Positions 9,801-16,166 of a stretch of DNA of 38,337 bases are shown piece by piece. The notes under the pieces were generated by a model. That model searched no databases. It was given only the letters and a program-made list of their open reading frames with translations, and had not been told where the DNA came from. The position numbers and the translations under genes were made by a program. Positions within the stretch are counted from its first letter, which is position 1, and each line of letters opens with the position of its first letter. Origin of the DNA: Cyclobacterium sp. (GTDB lineage: Bacteria; Bacteroidota; Bacteroidia; Cytophagales; Cyclobacteriaceae); NCBI RefSeq assembly GCF_014762705.1, contig NZ_JABURL010000014.1, positions 1-38,337 on the forward strand, written 5' to 3'.

Positions 9801-10148
9801 AAAGAAAGCAAAAATCACATCCGCTCTTTGTTGTTGCAAATGGTCATCCAGGGTTCCAAAATGAAGCGGTCGGGGTCGTAAATTCACTTCATCGGCATTC
9901 CAGGCCAGGTTCCTGACCTTCAGGTTACGGTCGGGGAAACTTTGGTACAATAAGGTTTCAAAATAATTATTGTTCTGAAGACGGTCAGCAAAGGTATTTC
10001 CAATAAAAACAATGGTGCTGTTGTCTTCCGGGTCAAACTGGTACACGACATTTTTACTTCCACAAGCAAATACAATAGAAATAGCAACCATCGAAAAAGC
10101 CAAAATGGCCGGTGATTTTCGAGTTTTAATGGGGTTTAAATGGATCAT
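6873..10148 (-). CDS. Multidomain lipoprotein: degenerate SGNH domain, PVC-type dehydrogenase propeller, HEAT-like repeats, azurin-like cupredoxin
   Basis: A 1091-aa lipoprotein (lipobox VFAC, Cys29). Residues about 45-240 resemble an SGNH/GDSL hydrolase, but block I reads GNT instead of GDS and the last block reads NGIHPN instead of DGxHPN. It is therefore probably not a working esterase. Residues about 355-710 form the PVC-type membrane-bound dehydrogenase propeller, with DTNLDGKAD and DTDGDGRAD calcium loops and GPDGALYVVDWYDP. Helical HEAT-like repeats span about 720-900. The C-terminus (about 970-1091) is a blue-copper domain with His1007, Cys1075, His1080 and Met1084, in the C-x4-H-x3-M spacing of azurin. 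No CxxCH heme site is present, although many relatives have one. It probably oxidises a sugar or polyol and passes electrons to copper. It lies 145 nt downstream of the toroid gene on the same strand. Confidence 0.88.
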   Translation of the reverse strand: MIHLNPIKTRKSPAILAFSMVAISIVFACGSKNVVYQFDPEDNSTIVFIGNTFADRLQNNNYFETLLYQSFPDRNLKVRNLAWNADEVNLRPRPLHFGTLDDHLQQQRADVIFAFFGLNESFNGPDSLVSFTKNLNDFLSHLQQQQFNGENSPQIILVSPIAHEDMGGFLPDPKVHNENLSLYTDEMRKVASSLGIPFIDLYQPSLDLMQSIGPLTSNGIHPNDTGYLTISEYMAGALDFPVATWEDNTNSRLLREAIAKKNQHFFYRFKAQNGEYIYGRRKDWSGGEALKEEIRLIDTIIERLDSVVWSGSAKGSLADLDKAKNIIGFKQGAKSLKDQTTTLKELEKAKSQFVLKEGYEIELYASELDFPIANPVAITFDPQGRMWVSSMPSYPQYTPGDPPMDKLIILEDTNLDGKADKYSIFADCLYLPLGFELGDGGVYVTQAPDLVHLKDTDGDGRADSRNILFSGLGTEDSHHSLSAFTWGQDGALYFHMGTFLHSQIETPYGPKRGAYGTTWRYEPYTMKLEANISYPYANPWGNVFMRDGTHLVADVSTGMNYFAPPLTVAIDYPKKHMVMKDFLNSQVKPKTCGIEIISSRAFPEKAQGNVLFNTFIGFQGVRQHVVSNSGSGIQADETSSLLQSKDPNFRPVDLKFGPDGALYVVDWYDPIIQHGEQNFRDSLRDSSKGRIWRITYKDKKTLKPVDMTQLGIRELLDQLKVYEDRERYRARIQLREFDWEVIAPALDAWINQLDPKNPESAHLKLEALWVYQQFNQVNLSLLEALLDSPEAPIRAAATRVLYYWKDEIENTQQKLIAKTKDPSPRVRLESIAALSHFENEATVNSLLEVSALPTDDYLDYALMESFKHLKPIWMEMFKTNKEFLANEPQKAARLLRPLASRAELQVPGFIKADPNYEQYGVAALSEKDLEELAGVTAVEDFKKNHLDILFPEQDSRALQKTADKEKGELIINLGTLPGKMLFDKEVFEVPAGKTVSILFDNKDQMPHNVLILEPGAIEKVGVAADNMASLDDGYEKNFIPEMKEVLFFTPLVNSNQAYQLDFTAPDTPGDYPFICTFPGHWRTMRGIMKVT

Positions 10149-10203
10149 GGGGTATTATTTATTACTTGCAGCATTTTGTTTTAAGTTATTAATTTACCTA
10201 AAT

Positions 10204-10226
10204 GAATTAATTGGTTAAATTAATTC
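10204..10226. promoter_or_regulatory. Perfect 9-bp inverted repeat upstream of the PVC-type dehydrogenase gene
   Basis: GAATTAATT (10204-10212), 5-nt spacer, AATTAATTC (10218-10226), ending about 56 nt before the ATG at 10148. The AT-only core makes a strong RNA hairpin unlikely. A regulator-binding operator is the more natural reading, but no match to a known site can be claimed. Confidence 0.35.
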
Positions 10227-10255
10227 AGCTCATATCGGTTAATGGTGTACGAATT

Positions 10256-10277
10256 GGCTCTTGGGCAAAATAGAGCC
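10256..10277 (-). other. Weak hairpin after the toroid gene
   Basis: GGCTCT (10256-10261) and AGAGCC (10272-10277) pair around a 10-nt loop, 17 nt beyond the stop of the toroid gene. No T-run follows on the - strand, so this is at best a weak attenuator or processing hairpin. Confidence 0.25.
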
Positions 10278-10293
10278 GCACAGTAGCCTGCTA

Positions 10294-11352
10294 TTATTCC
10301 AGGCAGCTGTATGTTTTTTCCGGATCCATCAGATGCCCCCAGCCATAAATTTCTTCATTTTCGATTCCTTTTATTGGTTTTAAATAGCCACTTTCCACCA
10401 GCCCGGCCACATGAAAATAGACAGCATCGACATCAGAGGGTTCATTGCTTGGAAAATGGCTGAAACCTCCATCCTCCGGGTTTCGGCAGCTTAATATCCA
10501 ATCTGTAGCCTTCCGATAGGCCTGCTTTATCTCCCGTTTTCGGCTATTACCGCCAACTTGTTTCAGAATAAACAAAGCGTCAAATACCGCATGAACATCC
10601 CAGTCAGGTGGATTGAGGGACCAGGAGCCATCCGTTTTTTGATCTTTTAGCACCCGATTCACCATTTTTGCTGCCATAGGGGTTTCCTCACCAATTAATC
10701 GATAGTAATGAGCTGCGTGGAAGGTAGACGCCACATGATCCCCTATATAGCCGTCTGCAGTTTGATTACCCTTTAAATACATTCTCATTTTCTCATCGAT
10801 ATAGGAAGGCATTTTATCTTTCCAGGCACTGAAATAGAGGGCAAAAAAGCTGGTGGTGTACAAGGGAAGCTCCTGAAATCGGTTCTCCTGAAAGAAATAG
10901 TCTATAACCGGAGAAGGGTCGTACCTTGGCTCCTTTCCCAATATTTTTAATGCCGCCACACTTTGCACAGTATTGTATAATTTTGCGAGTGGCTGCTCCA
11001 TGTCTCCTTCTCCTGTGGGGGCATAAAAGGCACCATCCTCTTTCTGGCAGGAAAGAAAAAATCGGATTGTTTCCTGCTCATAGGGCAATTCCCAACCAAA
11101 GGTTTTATGAACAACAACAGCATAGGTTGGGGCCGCAATGCCGGAAAATTTTGTATCTGAATTTCCCGGATAGTCGGTAGGTACGCCAGGCCTGAAGGTC
11201 CCGTCCTTATTAGCAACCTTTTTAAAAAATGAGCGGACACCTTTCAGTACTTCATTTTTACCATCAATCGTCAATAAACCAACATCTCCCAAAGCTACTC
11301 CTCCAGTAAATAGCGGAATTAATTGCACGATTTTTCTTCGATTAAAACCCAT
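10294..11352 (-). CDS. Squalene-cyclase/prenyltransferase-fold (alpha/alpha-toroid) protein with Tat-like signal
   Basis: A 352-aa protein with several repeats of the terpene-cyclase/prenyltransferase beta-subunit type: KEDGAFYAPTGEGD, TADGYIGDHVAS, KTDGSWSLNPPDWD and PEDGGFSHFPSNEPSDVDA. These are loops joining toroid helices. The catalytic DxDD motif of squalene-hopene cyclases is not evident, so cyclase activity is doubtful. The N-terminus reads MGFNRRKIVQL and then a hydrophobic stretch (about 11-27), which resembles a twin-arginine export signal. It is therefore probably folded before export. It is transcribed toward the PVC-type dehydrogenase gene. A carbohydrate-binding, lyase-like or scaffolding role alongside that enzyme is possible, but the function is not known. 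Confidence 0.75.
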   Translation of the reverse strand: MGFNRRKIVQLIPLFTGGVALGDVGLLTIDGKNEVLKGVRSFFKKVANKDGTFRPGVPTDYPGNSDTKFSGIAAPTYAVVVHKTFGWELPYEQETIRFFLSCQKEDGAFYAPTGEGDMEQPLAKLYNTVQSVAALKILGKEPRYDPSPVIDYFFQENRFQELPLYTTSFFALYFSAWKDKMPSYIDEKMRMYLKGNQTADGYIGDHVASTFHAAHYYRLIGEETPMAAKMVNRVLKDQKTDGSWSLNPPDWDVHAVFDALFILKQVGGNSRKREIKQAYRKATDWILSCRNPEDGGFSHFPSNEPSDVDAVYFHVAGLVESGYLKPIKGIENEEIYGWGHLMDPEKTYSCLE

Positions 11353-11684
11353 AAGGTATTAGGTAGGTTGTTTTACTAAATATAGGAACTTTGATTTATA
11401 TGCACCACCAATCTCCTGATCCGGAACCTGTTGTATGAAAAAATTCCGATAAACAATTAAATATCAGTAATTTATATTCAGGAGCTAATTGCTTCTCATG
11501 AGTTTTCAATCAGGTAAGCTCGTTATCGATTATGAGGTGATCATTTTCATTCCGACTTTTAATAGTAAGAAATCCAGACATAGCCGAATTTTATCCAAAA
11601 AATGAACAGCGGTGGGATTTTTTTACTTTACTTCCTTGACCACTATCAGGCTATGGTAGTTTTGCTTTTTAGGTAAACCTTTTT
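11353..11684. other. Intergenic region, no gene seen
   Basis: About 330 nt of AT-rich sequence between the start of the toroid gene and the end of the LolA-like gene. It should carry the toroid gene's promoter on the - strand. A TATATTTA box near 11380 matches TAnnTTTG at 7 of 8 positions but lacks a clear upstream TTTG. I see no strong hairpin, RNA gene or ORF. Confidence 0.4.
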
Positions 11685-12347
11685 TTACTCCCGCTCATCA
11701 TAAATCTCCCCTGGAAAATTGCTTGTATCAAATACAAAAGTACTGGCAGGAAGCCCCTGGTCGAATTGGATCTTAGTGAATTCGTAGGTAATGGTGGTTT
11801 GCCTCCGGTCAATCGTGATAATCTTTTCAGGAAATTTGGTATGTTCATTGATCCACAGCCTGGCCTGGTTTATATCCTCTGCTTGCCTGGTAATAATCAG
11901 GAAGATTTGGTCCAGAGTGCGTCCGGCTACTGTCTGTTTTCCCTCATAACGGGCGCTGATGCTTTCTTCATTGAACAAAAAGAAAAGCTGCTCAATGCCC
12001 AATCCTTCTTCCGGATCATATGGCAATATGTTCAACTCCGATTCAGCTGGAGATCCGCTGGGTATAAGAATCCAAATGGATTTTCCATCACAAAAAATCT
12101 CCTGATCGGCCATCATAAGCGCGTATTTTCCTTTTGCGTAGTGCAGGACTCCTTTTTTTGAGATACCAGCTGCCATACCCGGATTTTCCAGACTGTAAAC
12201 AAAATCAGCAGAAAAATCGCTGAGGGTATTGAACTTCGCCTTGTAACTGCTAAGAATTTTTGTTGCAAGGTCTTCCTGGCTGAAACCGGTGAGGAACGCA
12301 CCAAAAAAACCAATTAAAAATAGGACGATTAGGTTATTTCTTTTCAT
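11685..12347 (-). CDS. lolA: LolA-like outer membrane lipoprotein carrier protein
   Basis: A 220-aa periplasmic protein with a signal peptide (cleavage expected after FSQ, about residue 24). The body fits the LolA/LolB-like half-barrel: SYKAKFNTLSDFSADFVYSL, then KGVLHYAKGKYALMM, an IFCDGKSIWILIP segment, and late strands with TTITYEFTKIQFDQGLPAS. LolA carries lipoproteins from the inner membrane to the outer membrane, which fits the several lipoproteins encoded here. Bacteroidota often have more than one LolA-like protein, so this may be a paralogue with another cargo. It is divergent from the beta-helix gene across 214 nt. Confidence 0.82.
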   Translation of the reverse strand: MKRNNLIVLFLIGFFGAFLTGFSQEDLATKILSSYKAKFNTLSDFSADFVYSLENPGMAAGISKKGVLHYAKGKYALMMADQEIFCDGKSIWILIPSGSPAESELNILPYDPEEGLGIEQLFFLFNEESISARYEGKQTVAGRTLDQIFLIITRQAEDINQARLWINEHTKFPEKIITIDRRQTTITYEFTKIQFDQGLPASTFVFDTSNFPGEIYDERE

Positions 12348-12561
12348 GGCTTTTCCTTTAGTTTTGCTGGAGCAAGATACTAATCCTTAGTTTATTATAA
12401 TCAATATCTAAGTGGTAAGCACATTTTTTTTTAAACCAATCCATTCTTAGCGATTCCAATTCGACTTTCAATCCATTTTCGAACTTCTTACCAGTTTCGG
12501 CCTGGCCTCAGTATGCATTAATGCCGGTAATTTTTTAACTTGTTTAAAAAAATAATCACAC

Positions 12562-14532
12562 ATGAAACCCAATCAAACCTGTATTCTCCATTTAAATTCT
12601 CTTTTTCCCTTTCTATTTTTACTATTTTTTCTTTGCTGGGGTGGACTTAGCGCACAGAATGCGGTTAGCTCCGGGGAATTTATCACAGAGCCCCCTACCC
12701 TTTTAAACCTTGGATTTGAGTGGAAAATTGAAGGAGATGAAAACCGCAATGCCGTGGTAAAAGTCAGCTATCGTGAGGCGGGCACTGCCAAATGGCTGGA
12801 TGGTATGTCATTGTTGCGGATTGGTGGGGAAAAGGTGTTTCGGGAAATGGAACAATTGGCATATACGGTTCCCCATCAATTTGCAGGAAGCATTCTGGAC
12901 CTTAAACCGAATACCAGTTACGAATGTCGTTTTGAACTTTCCGATCCGGATGGGGTCGAAGGAATTACACTTCACGAAACAAAGGTGAAAACACGGGCAG
13001 TGCCGGCTGCTTATGAGGGAGGGCGAACCCTCCATGTCTACCCGCCGGGCTTTAAAGGTGAAAAGGAAGAACCATCTTTTGAGGGTTTAAAAAAAGCATA
13101 TTATGGTTCCGGACTGGGAGATTGGTCGGTAGTAAGTGAGAAAACCGTTCAGCCGGGAGACATCCTATTGGTGCATGCCGGGACCTATAAAGCGGACATG
13201 CTGGACTATGTGGACCCTCATGGTATTCCATTCGATGGAACCTATGTGCTCAATGTAAAAGCCACCAAGGAAAAACCGATTGTCATCAGGGGTGCTGGCG
13301 ATGGAGCGGCCATTTTCGATGGAAATGGTGCGCACAGGTTATTTGATGTGATGGGAACCCGGCACCATATTTTTGAAAACCTTACTTTCCGCAATACAGA
13401 TATCGTGTTTTCTGCCGGTACTAAGGGAGTGGTGGGTGCCAGTAACCTTACCGTCCGCAATTGCCGGATGGAAGAAGTAGGTATTGGTTTGATTACGGAA
13501 TTTGCCGGGTCAAGAGATTTTTATATTGCCGATAATGTCATTTTAGGAAGGGACCCCCGGCACCACCTGGTGGGCTGGGCCAATCCGGATCCCTATCCTC
13601 CCAGTCCTTTGAAAAGTTACATGGGCATAAAAGTATATGGTTCAGGGCATGTTGTTTGCCACAACGCAGTAGCCTATTTTCACGATGGTATCAATATATC
13701 CACTTATGGCACACCGGAGGAAGAACAGGAGCTGAAGGCCGTTTCCATTGATATTTACAACAATGACATTCACCTGATGGTAGATGACTTTATAGAAGCA
13801 GACGGAGGCGTCCACAATATCCGGGTCATGAGAAACCGCGGGGTCAATGCAGCCCAATGTGCCCTCAGCGCCCAGCCGGTTTTTGGCGGTCCGGCCTATT
13901 TTATAAGAAATGTCATGTACCACATACCCAACGGGTATGCCTTCAAATTTATGGCCAAGCCTGCAGGTTTACTGGTTTACCACAACACCATCATTTCGGA
14001 AAACAGGAATACCCAAACTTTTTCCAATGCCCATTTCAGGAACAACCTCTTTATGGGTACCAACGTTTCAGGAAGGCCGGTGAGTGCCTTTCCCTTTGCA
14101 ACGGCTTATTCTACCTCAGATTACAACGGATACCGGACCAATCCCCAAACTGAAAATCACTTTCTTTATCTTGGGCCGGCAAATAATAAGGTATATGATT
14201 ATGATGCAAGCAGCGGGGATGTGCAACGTTTTTCATCGTTGGAGGCCTTACATACTGCCAGTGGTTTAGAGGCGAACGGGGTATTACTGGATTATGAGGT
14301 ATTCAACGAAATGAAAAACCCTGATCCTGAAAAATCCCATCGTATTTACCATGCTGAAGACCTGAATTTTACTTTAAATCCAAATGGTAGTGCAGTGGAT
14401 AAAGGCACTGTGATTCCCAATGTCAACGATGATTACACAGGAAAAGCACCGGATTTGGGAGCCCTGGAAGTCGGCGAAAAACCTCCGGTCTATGGTCCCA
14501 GGGGTCTGGAGGAAAGGGTTTGGTACCAATAA
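12562..14532 (+). CDS. Secreted right-handed parallel beta-helix protein with N-terminal FN3-like domain
   Basis: A 656-aa protein with a signal peptide (hydrophobic run with cleavage expected after LSAQ, about residue 32). Residues about 35-150 look like a fibronectin-III-type beta sandwich, with LKPNTSYECRFELSDPDGVEG near its end. From about residue 190 there is a long parallel beta-helix of the pectate-lyase-like superfamily, shown by repeated short strands such as HIFENLTFRNTDIVF, NLTVRNCRMEEVGIGL and VSIDIYNNDIH. A lyase or hydrolase acting on an acidic polysaccharide is plausible; catalytic residues cannot be named from sequence. There is no type IX secretion C-terminal domain, so it is probably periplasmic. 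It has its own upstream region and is followed by the MarC gene 78 nt later. Confidence 0.78.
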   Translation: MKPNQTCILHLNSLFPFLFLLFFLCWGGLSAQNAVSSGEFITEPPTLLNLGFEWKIEGDENRNAVVKVSYREAGTAKWLDGMSLLRIGGEKVFREMEQLAYTVPHQFAGSILDLKPNTSYECRFELSDPDGVEGITLHETKVKTRAVPAAYEGGRTLHVYPPGFKGEKEEPSFEGLKKAYYGSGLGDWSVVSEKTVQPGDILLVHAGTYKADMLDYVDPHGIPFDGTYVLNVKATKEKPIVIRGAGDGAAIFDGNGAHRLFDVMGTRHHIFENLTFRNTDIVFSAGTKGVVGASNLTVRNCRMEEVGIGLITEFAGSRDFYIADNVILGRDPRHHLVGWANPDPYPPSPLKSYMGIKVYGSGHVVCHNAVAYFHDGINISTYGTPEEEQELKAVSIDIYNNDIHLMVDDFIEADGGVHNIRVMRNRGVNAAQCALSAQPVFGGPAYFIRNVMYHIPNGYAFKFMAKPAGLLVYHNTIISENRNTQTFSNAHFRNNLFMGTNVSGRPVSAFPFATAYSTSDYNGYRTNPQTENHFLYLGPANNKVYDYDASSGDVQRFSSLEALHTASGLEANGVLLDYEVFNEMKNPDPEKSHRIYHAEDLNFTLNPNGSAVDKGTVIPNVNDDYTGKAPDLGALEVGEKPPVYGPRGLEERVWYQ

Positions 14533-14610
14533 GTTGGAGTAATACGCCAATTCCGCTTTTTGGCATACATCCTGCTTGAAGTTATTAACCAAAAAATTAT
14601 TGTATTGACT

Positions 14611-15282
14611 ATGGATTGGAGTCTGAATCTTAACTTTCTGGCGGCTATGCTGGCCATGGTAAATCCCATTGGACTGATACCTATTTGGTATGAATTAACG
14701 GGAGATTCAACCCCAGGGATCAGGAGACGGGTGGCCCTGATGGTTACCGCTACCTCCTTTTTTATCTTATTGGTGTTTTTATTGCTTGGTAAATATATTT
14801 TGGGATTCTTCAGTATCGACATTGAAGTATTTAAAATTGCAGGGGGGTTTTTGTTGATGTTTACAGCATTGTCCATGATCCAGGGTTCCGCCACCAAGCT
14901 ACAGGACATACAGGAGGAGGCGGATACGGATCTGAAATTGGCAAAATTACGTTTCGAAAAAGTAATGGTTCCCCTGGCCATTCCCATGCTGGCTGGACCG
15001 GGTTCCCTCACCACAGTATTGCTGTATAGTTCCAGCGCTTCAAATGCAAGCACCTATGCCGGTTTATCAGGCGTGTTATTACTGAGTTATTTTTTGCTTT
15101 TTATTGTTTTCAGTTTTTCCCACTTTGTGGAAAACAAGGTTGATGATATTGTTTTTGTGGGGTTTACCAGGTTGTTTGGTTTAATTGTCGCTGCTATTGC
15201 AGTCCAATTTATGGTAGAGGGATTGGGAGAGGTTTTTCCCAATTGGATGGAAGGAGGTTCGGCCGTGAATACGGACAACTAA
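14611..15282 (+). CDS. MarC-family integral membrane protein
   Basis: A 223-aa inner membrane protein with about six hydrophobic segments. Family marks are NPIGLIPIWYELT near the N-terminus and VPLAIPMLAGPGSLTTVLLYSSSAS in the middle, both typical of MarC/NAAT-type proteins. I chose the ATG at 14611, which puts the first helix at the start. An in-frame TTG at 14560 would add 17 residues not seen in the family. The transport substrate is unsettled for the family; the older antibiotic-resistance role is not supported. No functional link to neighbours is obvious. Confidence 0.88.
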   Translation: MDWSLNLNFLAAMLAMVNPIGLIPIWYELTGDSTPGIRRRVALMVTATSFFILLVFLLLGKYILGFFSIDIEVFKIAGGFLLMFTALSMIQGSATKLQDIQEEADTDLKLAKLRFEKVMVPLAIPMLAGPGSLTTVLLYSSSASNASTYAGLSGVLLLSYFLLFIVFSFSHFVENKVDDIVFVGFTRLFGLIVAAIAVQFMVEGLGEVFPNWMEGGSAVNTDN

Positions 15283-15305
15283 GTATTTTTAAATCAATGG
15301 CATTT

Positions 15306-15313
15306 TAAATTTG
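15306..15313 (+). promoter_or_regulatory. Candidate -7 promoter element
   Basis: TAAATTTG matches the Bacteroidota -7 consensus TAnnTTTG exactly, about 55 nt before the start of the small one-TM protein. There is no clear TTTG at -33, so this is tentative. Confidence 0.3.
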
Positions 15314-15366
15314 ATTTTTAGCCAAAATAAAGTAACTTAAACTACTGGATAACAACACGATACATC

Positions 15367-15690
15367 ATGTCTGATAATATTTGGATAGCCTTTATAGGTT
15401 TTTCAGGGGCAGTCATCGGTTCCCTGGCAACGCTTGCAGGCACCTGGTTAGCGCATTATCTGAAACAAAAATCGGAAGCCAAAAAAGATAAGGGAAGAAA
15501 AGACATGCTTCTGGATTTGCTAAACGATAAAGCTCACGAATGGCGCGAACTGGATACCTTACAGCATGTAATTGGTGCCGATGAAGTTACAACCAAGCGA
15601 CTTTTGATTGAGGTCGGCGCCCGGGCTTCCGAAGATGGCAAACCAATCTGGGCCTTGTTGAGCAAAAAGCCGCTTCCCAAAAAGCGGTGA
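15367..15690 (+). CDS. Small single-TM protein with a soluble winged-helix-like tail
   Basis: A 107-aa protein. Residues about 7-30 form one membrane helix (IAFIGFSGAVIGSLATLAGTW), followed by a strongly basic linker (KQKSEAKKDKGRKD). About 55 residues follow that resemble a compact helix-helix-helix-strand module: LLNDKAHEWRELDTL, then EVTTKRLLIEVGARASEDGKPIWAL. The tail resembles a small winged-helix-like domain found as stand-alone proteins in other bacteria, but I cannot name the family with certainty. Its stop is 5 nt from the stop of the DsrE-like gene on the other strand. Confidence 0.65.
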   Translation: MSDNIWIAFIGFSGAVIGSLATLAGTWLAHYLKQKSEAKKDKGRKDMLLDLLNDKAHEWRELDTLQHVIGADEVTTKRLLIEVGARASEDGKPIWALLSKKPLPKKR

Positions 15691-15695
15691 TAGTG

Positions 15696-16124
15696 CTAAT
15701 TGCCAGCTTTGATATACGCCCAGCCCTGCTCCTGTTTCAAAATGATTTCTGCCAGGGCTGATGGAACCGTAATCACGCCGGAAATCAGATCCTCCTTACT
15801 CGCCTTGGCCCTGCGCATGGTGTTTTCACAGGCAGCAAATACCACGCCTCGCGTAAGCAGATCTACTATACCATCTTTTACCTGACTCTTTGCTTCAAGG
15901 AGCAATGGAAGGGCTTTTCCATGGCAGATCACTTCTATTTCTGCATTGGGTAGGGCACGCAAAATATTATTAAGTTGGCCAATTACCTGTTCCTGGTCGG
16001 CAGTATCTCCTTTGGTAACTTGAAAAACGACCCGGTGTACTTCTTGGTCCACAACCTGGGCATTGAGCAATAACGGACTATTCAAAAAAAACAGCAAATA
16101 AAATAAACGGACTGATGGTATCAT
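15696..16124 (-). CDS. Periplasmic DsrE/DsrF-like family protein
   Basis: A 142-aa protein with a signal peptide (cleavage expected after NAQ, about residue 23) and a DsrE-like alpha/beta fold. Visible parts are RVVFQVTKGD, the AEIEVICHGKALPLL strand-turn with Cys67, and GVVFAACENTMRRAKASKED with Cys99. DsrE relatives are best known for sulfur relay in the cytoplasm. Exported versions are common in Bacteroidota and have no settled role. The RND pump gene ends 42 nt upstream on the same strand, so it may be the last gene of that operon. Confidence 0.82.
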   Translation of the reverse strand: MIPSVRLFYLLFFLNSPLLLNAQVVDQEVHRVVFQVTKGDTADQEQVIGQLNNILRALPNAEIEVICHGKALPLLLEAKSQVKDGIVDLLTRGVVFAACENTMRRAKASKEDLISGVITVPSALAEIILKQEQGWAYIKAGN

Positions 16125-16166
16125 TTTCTTTCAAATTTACTCAAATATACGTCTGATTTTCCATAA

